From Halohasta salina (GTDB taxonomy: Archaea; Halobacteriota; Halobacteria; Halobacteriales; Haloferacaceae): a DNA stretch of 64,000 nt. This document shows positions 8,671 through 16,781 of the stretch, one piece after another. The notes under the pieces were generated by a model. It was not told where the DNA came from and did not search any database. It saw only the letters and a program-made list of their open reading frames with translations. The DNA lies in assembly GCF_024178165.1 (NCBI RefSeq), contig NZ_JAMZIE010000001.1:248001-312000 (forward strand), in the 5' to 3' direction. Positions within the stretch are counted from its first letter, which is position 1. Each line of letters begins with the position of its first letter. Both the position numbers and the translations under genes were made by a program.

Positions 8671-9023
8671 TGTCCGGTGCTCCAATCGGTATCCGCCTGC
8701 TGGTAGTGTGATGGTTGTTCCTATCGGAGAACCGATATCGCAGTCGACGAAGCGGTCGGATCGGTGCGTCGATGGCCGCCGAACTCCTCGTATTTCTCCG
8801 GGCCTCACAATCGATCAACGCCGCCAAACGAAAACCTGCGGTCGGAATAGGCCAGTTTCGAGACGGACGACCGATTCCAGTCATCTGATACTGACCAATC
8901 GGGTTTTGTGCATATAAATACGCGGCAGAGTGATTGTTTGGCTATCACTTCCTGCCGTCGGGTTCGACAGTCGACGTATATACTATCGACACACCCATAT
9001 GCACCGTCTCGCAATCCCCTCTT
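8671..9023. other. Divergent intergenic region
   Basis: These 353 bases lie between the Gly-rich pilin-like gene and HMG-CoA synthase. A TATA-like CCATATG at 8995-9001 sits about 26 bases before the HMG-CoA synthase ATG. ORFs crossing the region have no recognisable protein character. Nothing else was identified. Confidence 0.5.
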
Positions 9024-10364
9024 ATGACTCCTGTCGGCATCGACGCCGTCGAGATCTGGACCGGTAAACTCCAGTTGAACCTCCCGGAGACGTTCGCGCC
9101 CGCCAAAGACGAAGACCCCGACAAGTACCGCAAGGGGATCGGCCTCGAACACTCCTCGTTCCCCGACCTCTACGAGGATATCGTCACGATGGGCGCCAAC
9201 GCGGCCAAGCGCCTCATGGAGCGCCGCGGGCTGACGCCCGAGGACATCGGCCGGATCGACGTCGCCACCGAGTCGGCGTTCGACAACTCCAAACCGGTGT
9301 CGACCTACATCGCGGGCTGTCTCGAACAGTACTTCGAGGCGGATTTCCGCCACGCCAACAAGGGCGAGCGCAAGTTCGCCTGCGTCGCCGGCACCCAGTC
9401 GATCGACGACGCCTACAACTGGATCCGCGCCGGCCGCAACCGCGGCCGCGCCGCCCTCGTCATCGCCACCGACACCGCCCTCTATGCCCGCGGAGATCCG
9501 GGCGAAGCCACGCAGGGCGCGGGTGCGGTCGCCATGCTGGTCGACGAGAACCCCGACCTCGTGGAGATCTCGACCGAGCAGGGGTACGGCAGCATGGACG
9601 AGACGGACTTCCTCAAACCCAACCAGCAGTTCCCCTCCGTCGACGGCAAGCGGTCGATGCAGGTGTATCTCTCGCGGATGCGGGAGGCCGTCGAGGACTT
9701 CGAATCCGTCGCGTGGGACATGCACCCCGACGATTTCGCCTACATTCCGTTCCACACGCCGTTCCCGGGGATGGTCCGGAAGGCCGCCCTGCTGGGCTAC
9801 CGGCACATGAGCCGCGACACCGAGATCGAAGACGAACTCGCAGGCGAGATCGGTCGACAGCCCCGTCGGGACGAGTACACCTCGTGGGACGGCTACGAGG
9901 AGGCGATCCGCGACTACATGGACGACCTCAAGGGAACCGACCAGTACCGCGCGTGGTACGACAAGGCCATCGAGCCCACCCTCGGCATCTCGCGGCACGT
10001 CGGCAACTGGTACACCGGCTCGGTCCACATCGCCCGCATCGCCGCCCTCAAATACGCCGCCGCAAACGACCGCGATCTCGCCGGCGAGAAGCTGCTGGTC
10101 GGCTCGTACGGCTCGGGCGCCCAGGCCGAGATCCACGCTGAGACGGTCCAGGAGGGCTGGCGCGAGGAGATCGCGGGCCTCAACGTCGACGCCCAACTCG
10201 ATGCCCGCTACGACCTGAGCTTCGAGGAGTACGAGACGGTCCACGACAGCCACAACTACGACAAGGGCAGCGTCGACGTCGAGGAGTTCACCAGCCCGGA
10301 CGACGAGTTCGTCTTCACCGGCTGGGGCCGGATGAACGAGCGGAAATACGAGTACGTCGAGTAA
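9024..10364 (+). CDS. hmgB: Hydroxymethylglutaryl-CoA synthase
   Basis: This 446-residue thiolase-superfamily enzyme condenses acetyl-CoA with acetoacetyl-CoA to HMG-CoA, the committed precursor for mevalonate and archaeal isoprenoid lipids. The nucleophile is C120 in FACVAGTQS. The general-acid Glu is in VATESAFD (E83), and the catalytic His is in the IPFHTPFPGM segment near residue 240. The ATG at 9024 is preferred over the longer open frame because MTPVGIDAVEIWTG is a typical family N-terminus and a TATA-like element lies about 26 bases upstream. The convergent COG1709 regulator ends 15 bases downstream; in methanogens (MJ1545/MJ1546) the same two genes are neighbours. Confidence 0.93.
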   Translation: MTPVGIDAVEIWTGKLQLNLPETFAPAKDEDPDKYRKGIGLEHSSFPDLYEDIVTMGANAAKRLMERRGLTPEDIGRIDVATESAFDNSKPVSTYIAGCLEQYFEADFRHANKGERKFACVAGTQSIDDAYNWIRAGRNRGRAALVIATDTALYARGDPGEATQGAGAVAMLVDENPDLVEISTEQGYGSMDETDFLKPNQQFPSVDGKRSMQVYLSRMREAVEDFESVAWDMHPDDFAYIPFHTPFPGMVRKAALLGYRHMSRDTEIEDELAGEIGRQPRRDEYTSWDGYEEAIRDYMDDLKGTDQYRAWYDKAIEPTLGISRHVGNWYTGSVHIARIAALKYAAANDRDLAGEKLLVGSYGSGAQAEIHAETVQEGWREEIAGLNVDAQLDARYDLSFEEYETVHDSHNYDKGSVDVEEFTSPDDEFVFTGWGRMNERKYEYVE

Positions 10365-10380
10365 GTCGTCGACTCGTTTT
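10358..10380 (+). terminator. Hairpin terminator after HMG-CoA synthase
   Basis: CGAGT (10358-10362) and ACTCG (10372-10376) can pair across the stop codon and are followed by TTTT (10377-10380). The element lies between two convergent genes and may stop both. Confidence 0.45.
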
Positions 10381-11087
10381 CAGGCCAGTTCCCGGAGGGC
10401 TTCGAGGGCGTCGTCGAGATCCCGCGTCGACGTCGCCAGCGAGAAGCCGTCTACCTGTGCCAGCGCGCCGGCGTGTTCCCAGAGTTCGTCGGCGTCGATC
10501 CCGTGCAAGATGACCGCGTTCGGCGTCGGCGCCACCACACGCATGGCGACCAGCGGCCCCTCGCCGCGGGTCACGTCGGTGAAGACGAGCCCGCGGTCGG
10601 TCGACTGGCCGTAGAGCCGGTAGAACTCCTCGTTCGACAGCCGGGTGATCGTCTGGATGCTGTTGATGACGGTGTGGCCGTTGACGTAGTCCCGGTTCCC
10701 GCGGACGATCTCGGTGGCATCGAGTGCCTCGTAGAGGTCCTCGATCGGCAGCGCCGTCGAGTACTCCCGGAGGTCGTAGACGATGTCGTTTTCGAACCCC
10801 GCCGACAGCACCCGGCCGTACTGCCGGATCCGGCTGCCGCCGCGGGCCTCGTCGACGTCCAGCAGCGCGGTGACGAGTCGCCGAACGATGCCGATGCCGG
10901 GCGACGAGCGGCGACCGCTCTCGTAGTCGGAGATCACCGACGAGGAGACGTCCATCCGGTCGGCGAGATCGGTCTGGGAGACCTCGAAATCGGTGCGCCA
11001 CTTCCGGAGGGTCGCGCCGGGGTCCTCGCTAAGGGTGATCTCGCCGGCGATCCGGTGGGCCAGATCCTCCCGCGTCGACGACGTCAT
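10380..11087 (-). CDS. HTH transcriptional regulator, COG1709 type
   Basis: This 235-residue protein has an XRE-like helix-turn-helix at about residues 30-85 (VSQTDLADRMDVSSSVISDYE), then a longer C-terminal domain without clear ligand motifs. That arrangement matches the archaeal COG1709 putative regulators typified by MJ1545, which sits beside HMG-CoA synthase in methanogens. By context it may control mevalonate-pathway expression, but that is inference. It converges on the HMG-CoA synthase gene. The start at 11087 gives MTSSTREDLAHRIAGEI and no better start is seen. Confidence 0.8.
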   Translation of the reverse strand: MTSSTREDLAHRIAGEITLSEDPGATLRKWRTDFEVSQTDLADRMDVSSSVISDYESGRRSSPGIGIVRRLVTALLDVDEARGGSRIRQYGRVLSAGFENDIVYDLREYSTALPIEDLYEALDATEIVRGNRDYVNGHTVINSIQTITRLSNEEFYRLYGQSTDRGLVFTDVTRGEGPLVAMRVVAPTPNAVILHGIDADELWEHAGALAQVDGFSLATSTRDLDDALEALRELA

Positions 11088-11165
11088 CGCCGCCCCACCG
11101 CGTGCTGTTTCATACCGATCGAGGGGTCGTCGCGGGCAAAAACGTACCGGACCCCGGACCGACCG

Positions 11166-11603
11166 CTACCGTTCGCGGCGGCCGGTGATCGTGTCGGGTT
11201 CGAGGCGGTAGAGTTCGAACTCGAGTTCGCTGGCCCGTCTGTCGTAGATCGTCACGAACGGGATGTTGATCTTCCGGACGCTCTCGGCGGCGTGGGAGTC
11301 GATCGCCATCTCGGTGACCTCACGGAGCGAGCCACGGACGACGACGCTCTGCCAGCCGTCGATCGCCTCGGCCATCACCACCAGCGAGGCCACCGATCCG
11401 TCGTCGACGAAGCGCCGTTTGTCGCTGTCGGGGGCGAAGCCGAACCGGACGTAGAACTCCCGCGTGCCGCTGTCGTAGCCGTAGGAGATCGGGATGGAGT
11501 ACGGCTCGTCGTCGTCGGCAAAGGAGATCACACCGACCCCGCCGGTGCCGAGCAGCGACTCGATCTCATCACCGTCGAGCTCCGTGGACCGAATTCGTGA
11601 CAT
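11166..11603 (-). CDS. Pyridoxamine 5'-phosphate oxidase family flavin-binding protein
   Basis: This 145-residue single-domain protein has the split beta-barrel fold signature of the PNPOx-like superfamily: GGVGVISFADDDEPYSIPIS near the N-terminus, then strands FYVRFGF and SVVVRGSLREV. Members bind FMN or F420 and act as oxidoreductases or flavin carriers. Haloarchaeal genomes hold many such paralogues of unknown substrate. No partner gene is adjacent. Confidence 0.85.
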   Translation of the reverse strand: MSRIRSTELDGDEIESLLGTGGVGVISFADDDEPYSIPISYGYDSGTREFYVRFGFAPDSDKRRFVDDGSVASLVVMAEAIDGWQSVVVRGSLREVTEMAIDSHAAESVRKINIPFVTIYDRRASELEFELYRLEPDTITGRRER

Positions 11604-12022
11604 ACGTGACCATATGATGGATGGCTGAATGAAACCACCGGTAGATTCCGGGTTTCCGGAACGTTGCCGTGGCTGGCGGGGGAGACGGCCGGCCGAACCG
11701 CCATGCCCTCTGTGGAACGGTCGACCGAAGCCCGTCGGTTAGCGACGGCGGGCACGCCGTCGGCCGTCACACGTCCGGTAGGGGGCGACGGACGTGGTAG
11801 CCCGCGCCGACGCGGCAGCCCCGGCGACTCCGGGGGAGTCGTCGCCGAGGCGAACGGAGTCTGGGTAGGGGAAACGGGGTGCCGGTCCGTTCTCCGGGTC
11901 GGCGCCGGGTGTCGGCCGGGGCGTGGAGGTGCAGTATGGTATCGTCGAATCGATTGTCATACTGTACTGTACAGTTATCGCGTATCGAATTAACCCCGTC
12001 TTCAAACCGATTAGAAGGGAGC
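11604..12022. other. Intergenic region with a 15-base palindrome
   Basis: These 419 bases lack a convincing gene; the ORFs that cross it have no family character. The palindrome ACTGTA-CTG-TACAGT occupies 11961-11975. It lies 48 bases beyond the end of the bat-type gene, in an AT-richer patch. Its orientation relative to any promoter is unclear. Confidence 0.45.
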
Positions 12023-15015
12023 CTACTGCGACGGCCGGTCGATGAACGCGGCCAACAGTTTCTGTTGGCCGTGCCGGAGGTGGTGGTGGACGGTCGCGGG
12101 CGTCACGCCCATGAGGTCGGCGAGTTCGTCGCCGCTGGTCTCGCGGGGCCACTCGAAGAAACCCGCGTAGTAGCCGACTTCGAGCACCTCCTGCTGGCGG
12201 TCGGTCAGCCGGTCGGCGAGCCGCGCAAACGCGTCGGCTGGCGTCGGCGTCGACGGCGTGACCGTGGTCCGGGAGGCGAGCGTCAGATCCGGGTAGATGG
12301 TTCGTGCGGCGTCCAACACCGGTCGCACCTCGGTGCCCAGCGGGATCCGGATCGCCATCTCGAAGCTGCCGTCCCGCAGCGCAGCCTCCGTAATCCGCCC
12401 GCCGTGGCTCGCGACGACCGAGTGGATCGTTTCGGCCTCGGTCGACAGTTCGAGCCGCGAGCGACTGCCATCCGCTTCGAGCAGGCGAACCGTACCGCCG
12501 CCGAGACGTTCGATGATGTCGCTGAACCGCTCGGGGGCGACCCCTCGACCGTGTAGTAGATCAGCGACCGCTCGCCCAGCGTCACGACGCGGTCAATGTC
12601 GATCGTCATCGACTCGTCGTCGGCTCCGGCGAGGAACGGCTCGGCGAGTGCGTCCGACCGGACGACCACCTCCGTGATCCGGTTGCTGATCAGTGCGCGT
12701 TTCCGTTCGATGGCGTTGATCGCGTGGCCGATGATCCGGCCGAGCCGCCCGAGCGTCTCCGCTTCGCGCGGCTCGAAGCCATCGCGGTCGGTGTAGACGA
12801 CCACGACCCCGTAGACGTGGCTCTCGTACCGGATCGGAACCACGATCCCGGGCCGGTGCCGCATCGGCGTCGACTGGCTCCACTGCCGATAGATCGGGTC
12901 GGTCGGACTCGTATGGACCTGTTGGGGGTCGCCCGTCTCGATGGCGGCAGCGATCGGACCCCCGATCGACGGTTCGTCGGGGTCGACCGGGATGGCACAC
13001 CCCGCAGGGTCGACCGGCTGCCCGTCGTCGTCACCGCCCGCGGTCGATGGGCGGATCGTCGGGCCGGTGTGATCGAGTCGACCGACCCACGCCGCGGTAT
13101 AGGCCTCGGCGGCATCGAAGCAGTCGCAGACGACCTGCTCGATCTCGGCCTGTGTCGAGGACTCGATGACGAGATGGGCGATATCCTGGACGGTTTCGTG
13201 GAGTCCATCGAGCGTTGCGAGCCGTCGCTCCTGCCGAGTCATTCGGTCGGTGATGTCTCGGACGACGCCGACCGCAGACACCGGCTCGCCGTCGTCGTCC
13301 GTGTGGAACTCGCCCTCGGCGGCGATCCACCGCTCGACGCCGTCGACACGCCGGATCCGGCATTCGAACTTCCAGTTGCCGGTCTCGAAGGCCGCCTCGA
13401 ACCCCGCTTCGACCGCTGGCCGGTCGTCGGGGTGGACGTGGTCGAGAAAGATCTCGAAACTCCAGTCGTCGACCGGCTCGTCGTAGCCGAAAACCCGGTC
13501 GTGTTCGGGCGAGCGAACGGGCGACTCCTCGGTCCGGAGATCCAGTTCCCACGTTCCGACATCCGCAGCCCGCAAGGCGAGCCGCAGGCGTTCCTCGTTC
13601 CGGCGAAGGGCCTCTCTGGTCCGTATCTGTTCGGTGAGGTCGACGGCAGTCGCGGCCAGCCCGGTGATCTCGCCAGTGTCATCGGAGATCGGCTTGACTG
13701 CGAGATCGTAGACGACCTCGCCGCGGGGAAGCTGGAGCGTGACTTCCTCGCGGACGCCCTCGCCGGTGTCGAGCACCGTCCGTTTGAGTGCTTCGACGGC
13801 CGCCGCGTCTTCGGGGCCGAGGAGTTCGTCGTCCCGTTTCCCGAGGATGTCGTCGGCCGAATACCGCTCGATCGGGTTGCCGATCCACGTGTAGCGGAGG
13901 TCGGTATCCTGTCTGAGGGCGACCACCGGCGAGTTATCGAGCGCCGTCCGGAACTGTTCGGTCTCGGTTCGCAACTCCTGTTCGAGTCGTTTACGCTCGG
14001 TGATATCGCGGAAATAGATCGACAAGCCGGTCTCGGAGGGGTAAATAGCGTTGTCGTACCAGCCGTCGAGCGGCTCGTAGTAGTCCTCGAAGAACACCGG
14101 CTCTTGGCTCTCGGCTGCCGTTTCGAGGGCGGTTCTGAACCGGTCGGTGGTTTCGATGGTCTCCCAGATAACCGCCCCCCGCGCCGACTCGTCGACGCCG
14201 AGCAGCGCCTGGGCGTGGTCGTTGATGTACTGAAACCGGAACCGGGTATCGAGGCTGTAGAAGCCGTCGGAAACCCGGTCGAGCACCTCGGAGAGCTCCG
14301 ATTCGAGGTCGTCACGCTCCCGCTGGAGTCGACGTTCGGCTGCTTTGCGGTCGCTGATATCCCGGCCCTCGGCGATCAACAGCGTCACCTCGCTGTCGGC
14401 GGTGACCGGCCGCAACGAGAAATCGATCATCACGGTGTGGCCCGCTCCCTGCACCTCGACCTCGTAGCGGACCGACTCCCCGGTGGCGGCCCGCCCGATG
14501 GCGGCTTGGAGGTGGCGCTGTGTCGCGGTCGAAATCCGCCACCAGGGGGCCTCCCAGAAGGGATTGCCGAGCACATCGCCCCGACTGCACCCGCCGAACT
14601 GGAGCGCCGAGGCGTTCGCCTCCAATAGCGTGCCATCGGGGGCAACCGCGCCGATGAACTCGAAGGTCCGGTTGAAGATCACGTTGTAGATCAAGTTCCG
14701 GTCTCCCCACACCTCGGAGCCGCCTTCGCTCGTGATAGCCCGCTGCAAACCCTCGGTCGCAGCCGACACGCCATCGCTGTCGAGACGTGACGCGGTTCCG
14801 AGGTGGTCCGCTGGCTCCCACCAGACGTGGTGCTCGCCGACGGTCCTCGTCTGCAGGATGCCCTCGTCGACGAGTTCGGCGAGGACGGTCTCGACCACCT
14901 GATCCGGCGCGTCGAAGCCATCGGCGACCTCCGCCGCCGTCACTGGCGTCCCGGACGGCGCGAGGCTCTCGACCGCCGCGAGGACGCTCGCGGTCGACGG
15001 CGCGGAGGGATACAT
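12023..15015 (-). pseudogene. Bat-type PAS/GAF regulator with HTH_10, frameshifted near its end
   Basis: Reading minus from the ATG at 15015, the order is a winged-helix segment (about residues 5-75), three to four PAS/PAC domains, a GAF domain, and the start of a bacterioopsin-activator (BAT) domain ending ERSLIYYTVEG. There the frame breaks. The continuation, GGTVRLL through the BAT domain and the HTH_10 helices (LADRLTDRQQEVLEVGYYAG, DLMGVTPATVHHHL), is in another frame at 12023-12545. One extra C in the C4 run at 12543-12546 would restore a single protein of nearly 1,000 residues. Such proteins are signal-responsive DNA-binding activators. As written, the product loses its DNA-binding end. 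The cause may be a real mutation or a homopolymer sequencing error. The ATG at 15015 is preferred because CTTTTAA lies about 26 bases upstream. Confidence 0.85.
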
Positions 15016-15037
15016 ACCGCCGAGCAGTGTCGGCCAA

Positions 15038-15044
15038 TTAAAAG
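15038..15044 (-). promoter_or_regulatory. TATA box of bat-type regulator
   Basis: CTTTTAA on the minus strand is centred about 26 bases before the ATG at 15015, the spacing of a leaderless haloarchaeal transcript. It decides the start at 15015 over the upstream in-frame Met at 15060. Confidence 0.5.
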
Positions 15045-15224
15045 GTTTCTGACGATACAATCACGAAGACAGCGGTTAAGCCACTGATATATGCCACATT
15101 ATGTGACTACTTAGCCCATCTATTTACGACACGGGGTGGGCGTGGCCGGGGCCGCAGTGCTCGCGTCGGTGGGGTGGTTGACGGCTTCGCAACCCCTAAG
15201 CACCGGACCACCCATATTCCGGTA

Positions 15225-16712
15225 ATGGTCGACTGGACCGAAACGTACCGCCCGCAGAGCCTCTCGGAGCTCCGGGGCAACAACAAGGCCCGCGACGCCC
15301 TCCGCGAGTGGGCCGAGACGTGGGACGACCACCGCGAGGCGGTCGTCCTGCATGGCTCGCCCGGCGTCGGCAAAACCTCCGCCGCCCACGCCTTGGCCAA
15401 CGATATGGGGTGGGAGACGGTCGAACTCAACGCCTCCGACCAGCGGACCGCCGACGTGATCGAGCGGTTCGCCGGCCGAGCGGCGATGAACGCCACCCTC
15501 TCGGGGTCCGCCGCCGGCGGCGGCGCAGTCGGCGGCGATACGGCCAGTCGACAACTCGTCGTCCTCGACGAGGCCGACAACATCCACGGCAACTACGACC
15601 GCGGCGGCAAGGCCGCGATCACGGAGTTGGTAAAGAACTCCGGCCAACCCATCGTCCTGATCGCAAACGAGTTCTACGAGATGTCTCGCGGCTTGCGGAA
15701 CGCCTGTCAGGACATCGAGTTCCGCGACGTCGGCGCGCGCTCGATCGTTCCCGCCTTGCGGGATATCTGTCGACACGAGGACATCGAGTACGAACAGGAC
15801 GCCCTCGACGCCATCGCCGAGACCAACAGCGGCGACCTCCGTGGGGCGGTCAAGGACCTGCAGGCGGCCGCCGAGGGCCGCGATGCGATCACCGAGGCCG
15901 ACGTCGTCACGGGCGAGCGAGATACGTCGATGGGGATCTTCCCCTTCCTAGACGCCGTATTAAAAGAGGAGTCGGCCCAAGAGGCCCTGCAGGCGTCCTA
16001 CAGCGTCGACGAGACGCCCGACGACCTCACCAAGTGGATCGAGGACAACATGCTGGACGTCTACGACGCCGAGGAGGCGGCCGTCGCCTACGATTTCCTC
16101 GCCAACGCCGACCAGTGGCTGGGCCGGGTGCGGGCCACCCAAAACTACAGCTACTGGCGGTACGCTGGCGACAACACCGCCGCCGGCGTGGCCGCCGCAC
16201 GCGAGGGGACCAAGGGCGGTTGGACCCGCTACGGTCGACCGCAGTTCTGGCCGAGTTCGGACAAGACCGCCGACGCGGTCTGCCAGCGGATCGCCGAACG
16301 GAGCGGGACGAGCATCGCCATCGCTCGGCGGGCGATCCTCCCGTTCCTCTCGGCGATGACCCACCACTGCAAGCCGCGGGAGCTCACCGTGCGGATGGCG
16401 GCGGCTTACGATCTCGACGAGTCCCACGTCGCGTTTATTACCGGGAGCGGGGAGTCGACCAACAAGGTCGCCTCGATCGTCGAGGATGCCCAAACAAAGC
16501 GTGCGGATGCGATCGAGGCCCATTCCGGCGGCGCGTTCGCCGGGTCGACCGGCGCGGACGGCGCGGACTCGACAGCCCCGGCCGCCGACGCGCCCGGCGA
16601 GGCCACCGCCCCGGCCGACGAGAGTGATGCCGCATCCGACTCCCCCGACGAGGTCGACGACGACGCTGACGAGGTCGACGACGATCAGGCCGGGCTCTCG
16701 GACTTCGTATAA
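15225..16712 (+). CDS. rfcL: Replication factor C large subunit
   Basis: This 495-residue AAA+ ATPase is the large clamp-loader subunit that helps load PCNA onto primed DNA. Walker A GSPGVGKT is at residues 44-51 and Walker B VVLDEAD at about 112-118. The N-terminal YRPQSLSELRGNNKA is typical of RfcL. A C-terminal acidic, low-complexity tail (about 425-485) ends in QAGLSDFV, a PCNA-interacting (PIP-box-like) peptide. The ATG at 15225 fits the conserved MVDWTETYRP start; the longer open frame upstream lacks family similarity. No intein is present. A hairpin terminator overlaps the stop codon. Confidence 0.95.
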   Translation: MVDWTETYRPQSLSELRGNNKARDALREWAETWDDHREAVVLHGSPGVGKTSAAHALANDMGWETVELNASDQRTADVIERFAGRAAMNATLSGSAAGGGAVGGDTASRQLVVLDEADNIHGNYDRGGKAAITELVKNSGQPIVLIANEFYEMSRGLRNACQDIEFRDVGARSIVPALRDICRHEDIEYEQDALDAIAETNSGDLRGAVKDLQAAAEGRDAITEADVVTGERDTSMGIFPFLDAVLKEESAQEALQASYSVDETPDDLTKWIEDNMLDVYDAEEAAVAYDFLANADQWLGRVRATQNYSYWRYAGDNTAAGVAAAREGTKGGWTRYGRPQFWPSSDKTADAVCQRIAERSGTSIAIARRAILPFLSAMTHHCKPRELTVRMAAAYDLDESHVAFITGSGESTNKVASIVEDAQTKRADAIEAHSGGAFAGSTGADGADSTAPAADAPGEATAPADESDAASDSPDEVDDDADEVDDDQAGLSDFV

Positions 16713-16731
16713 GTAGTCGCCGACTACTTTT
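16712..16731 (+). terminator. Hairpin terminator overlapping rfcL stop
   Basis: AGTAGTCG (16712-16719) and CGACTACT (16721-16728) are inverted arms followed by TTTT, starting at the last base of the TAA stop. The same design recurs at 31571-31590 and 57007-57026. Confidence 0.6.
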
Positions 16732-16781
16732 CCGTCGTGGAGCGACGACGTCGAACAAAAGGCACAGTTACGAGCCGTGAG

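Noticed and set aside
12724-14628. A 634-codon plus-strand open frame
   Set aside because: It is the antisense of the bat-type regulator, whose PAS and GAF domains are evident on the minus strand.
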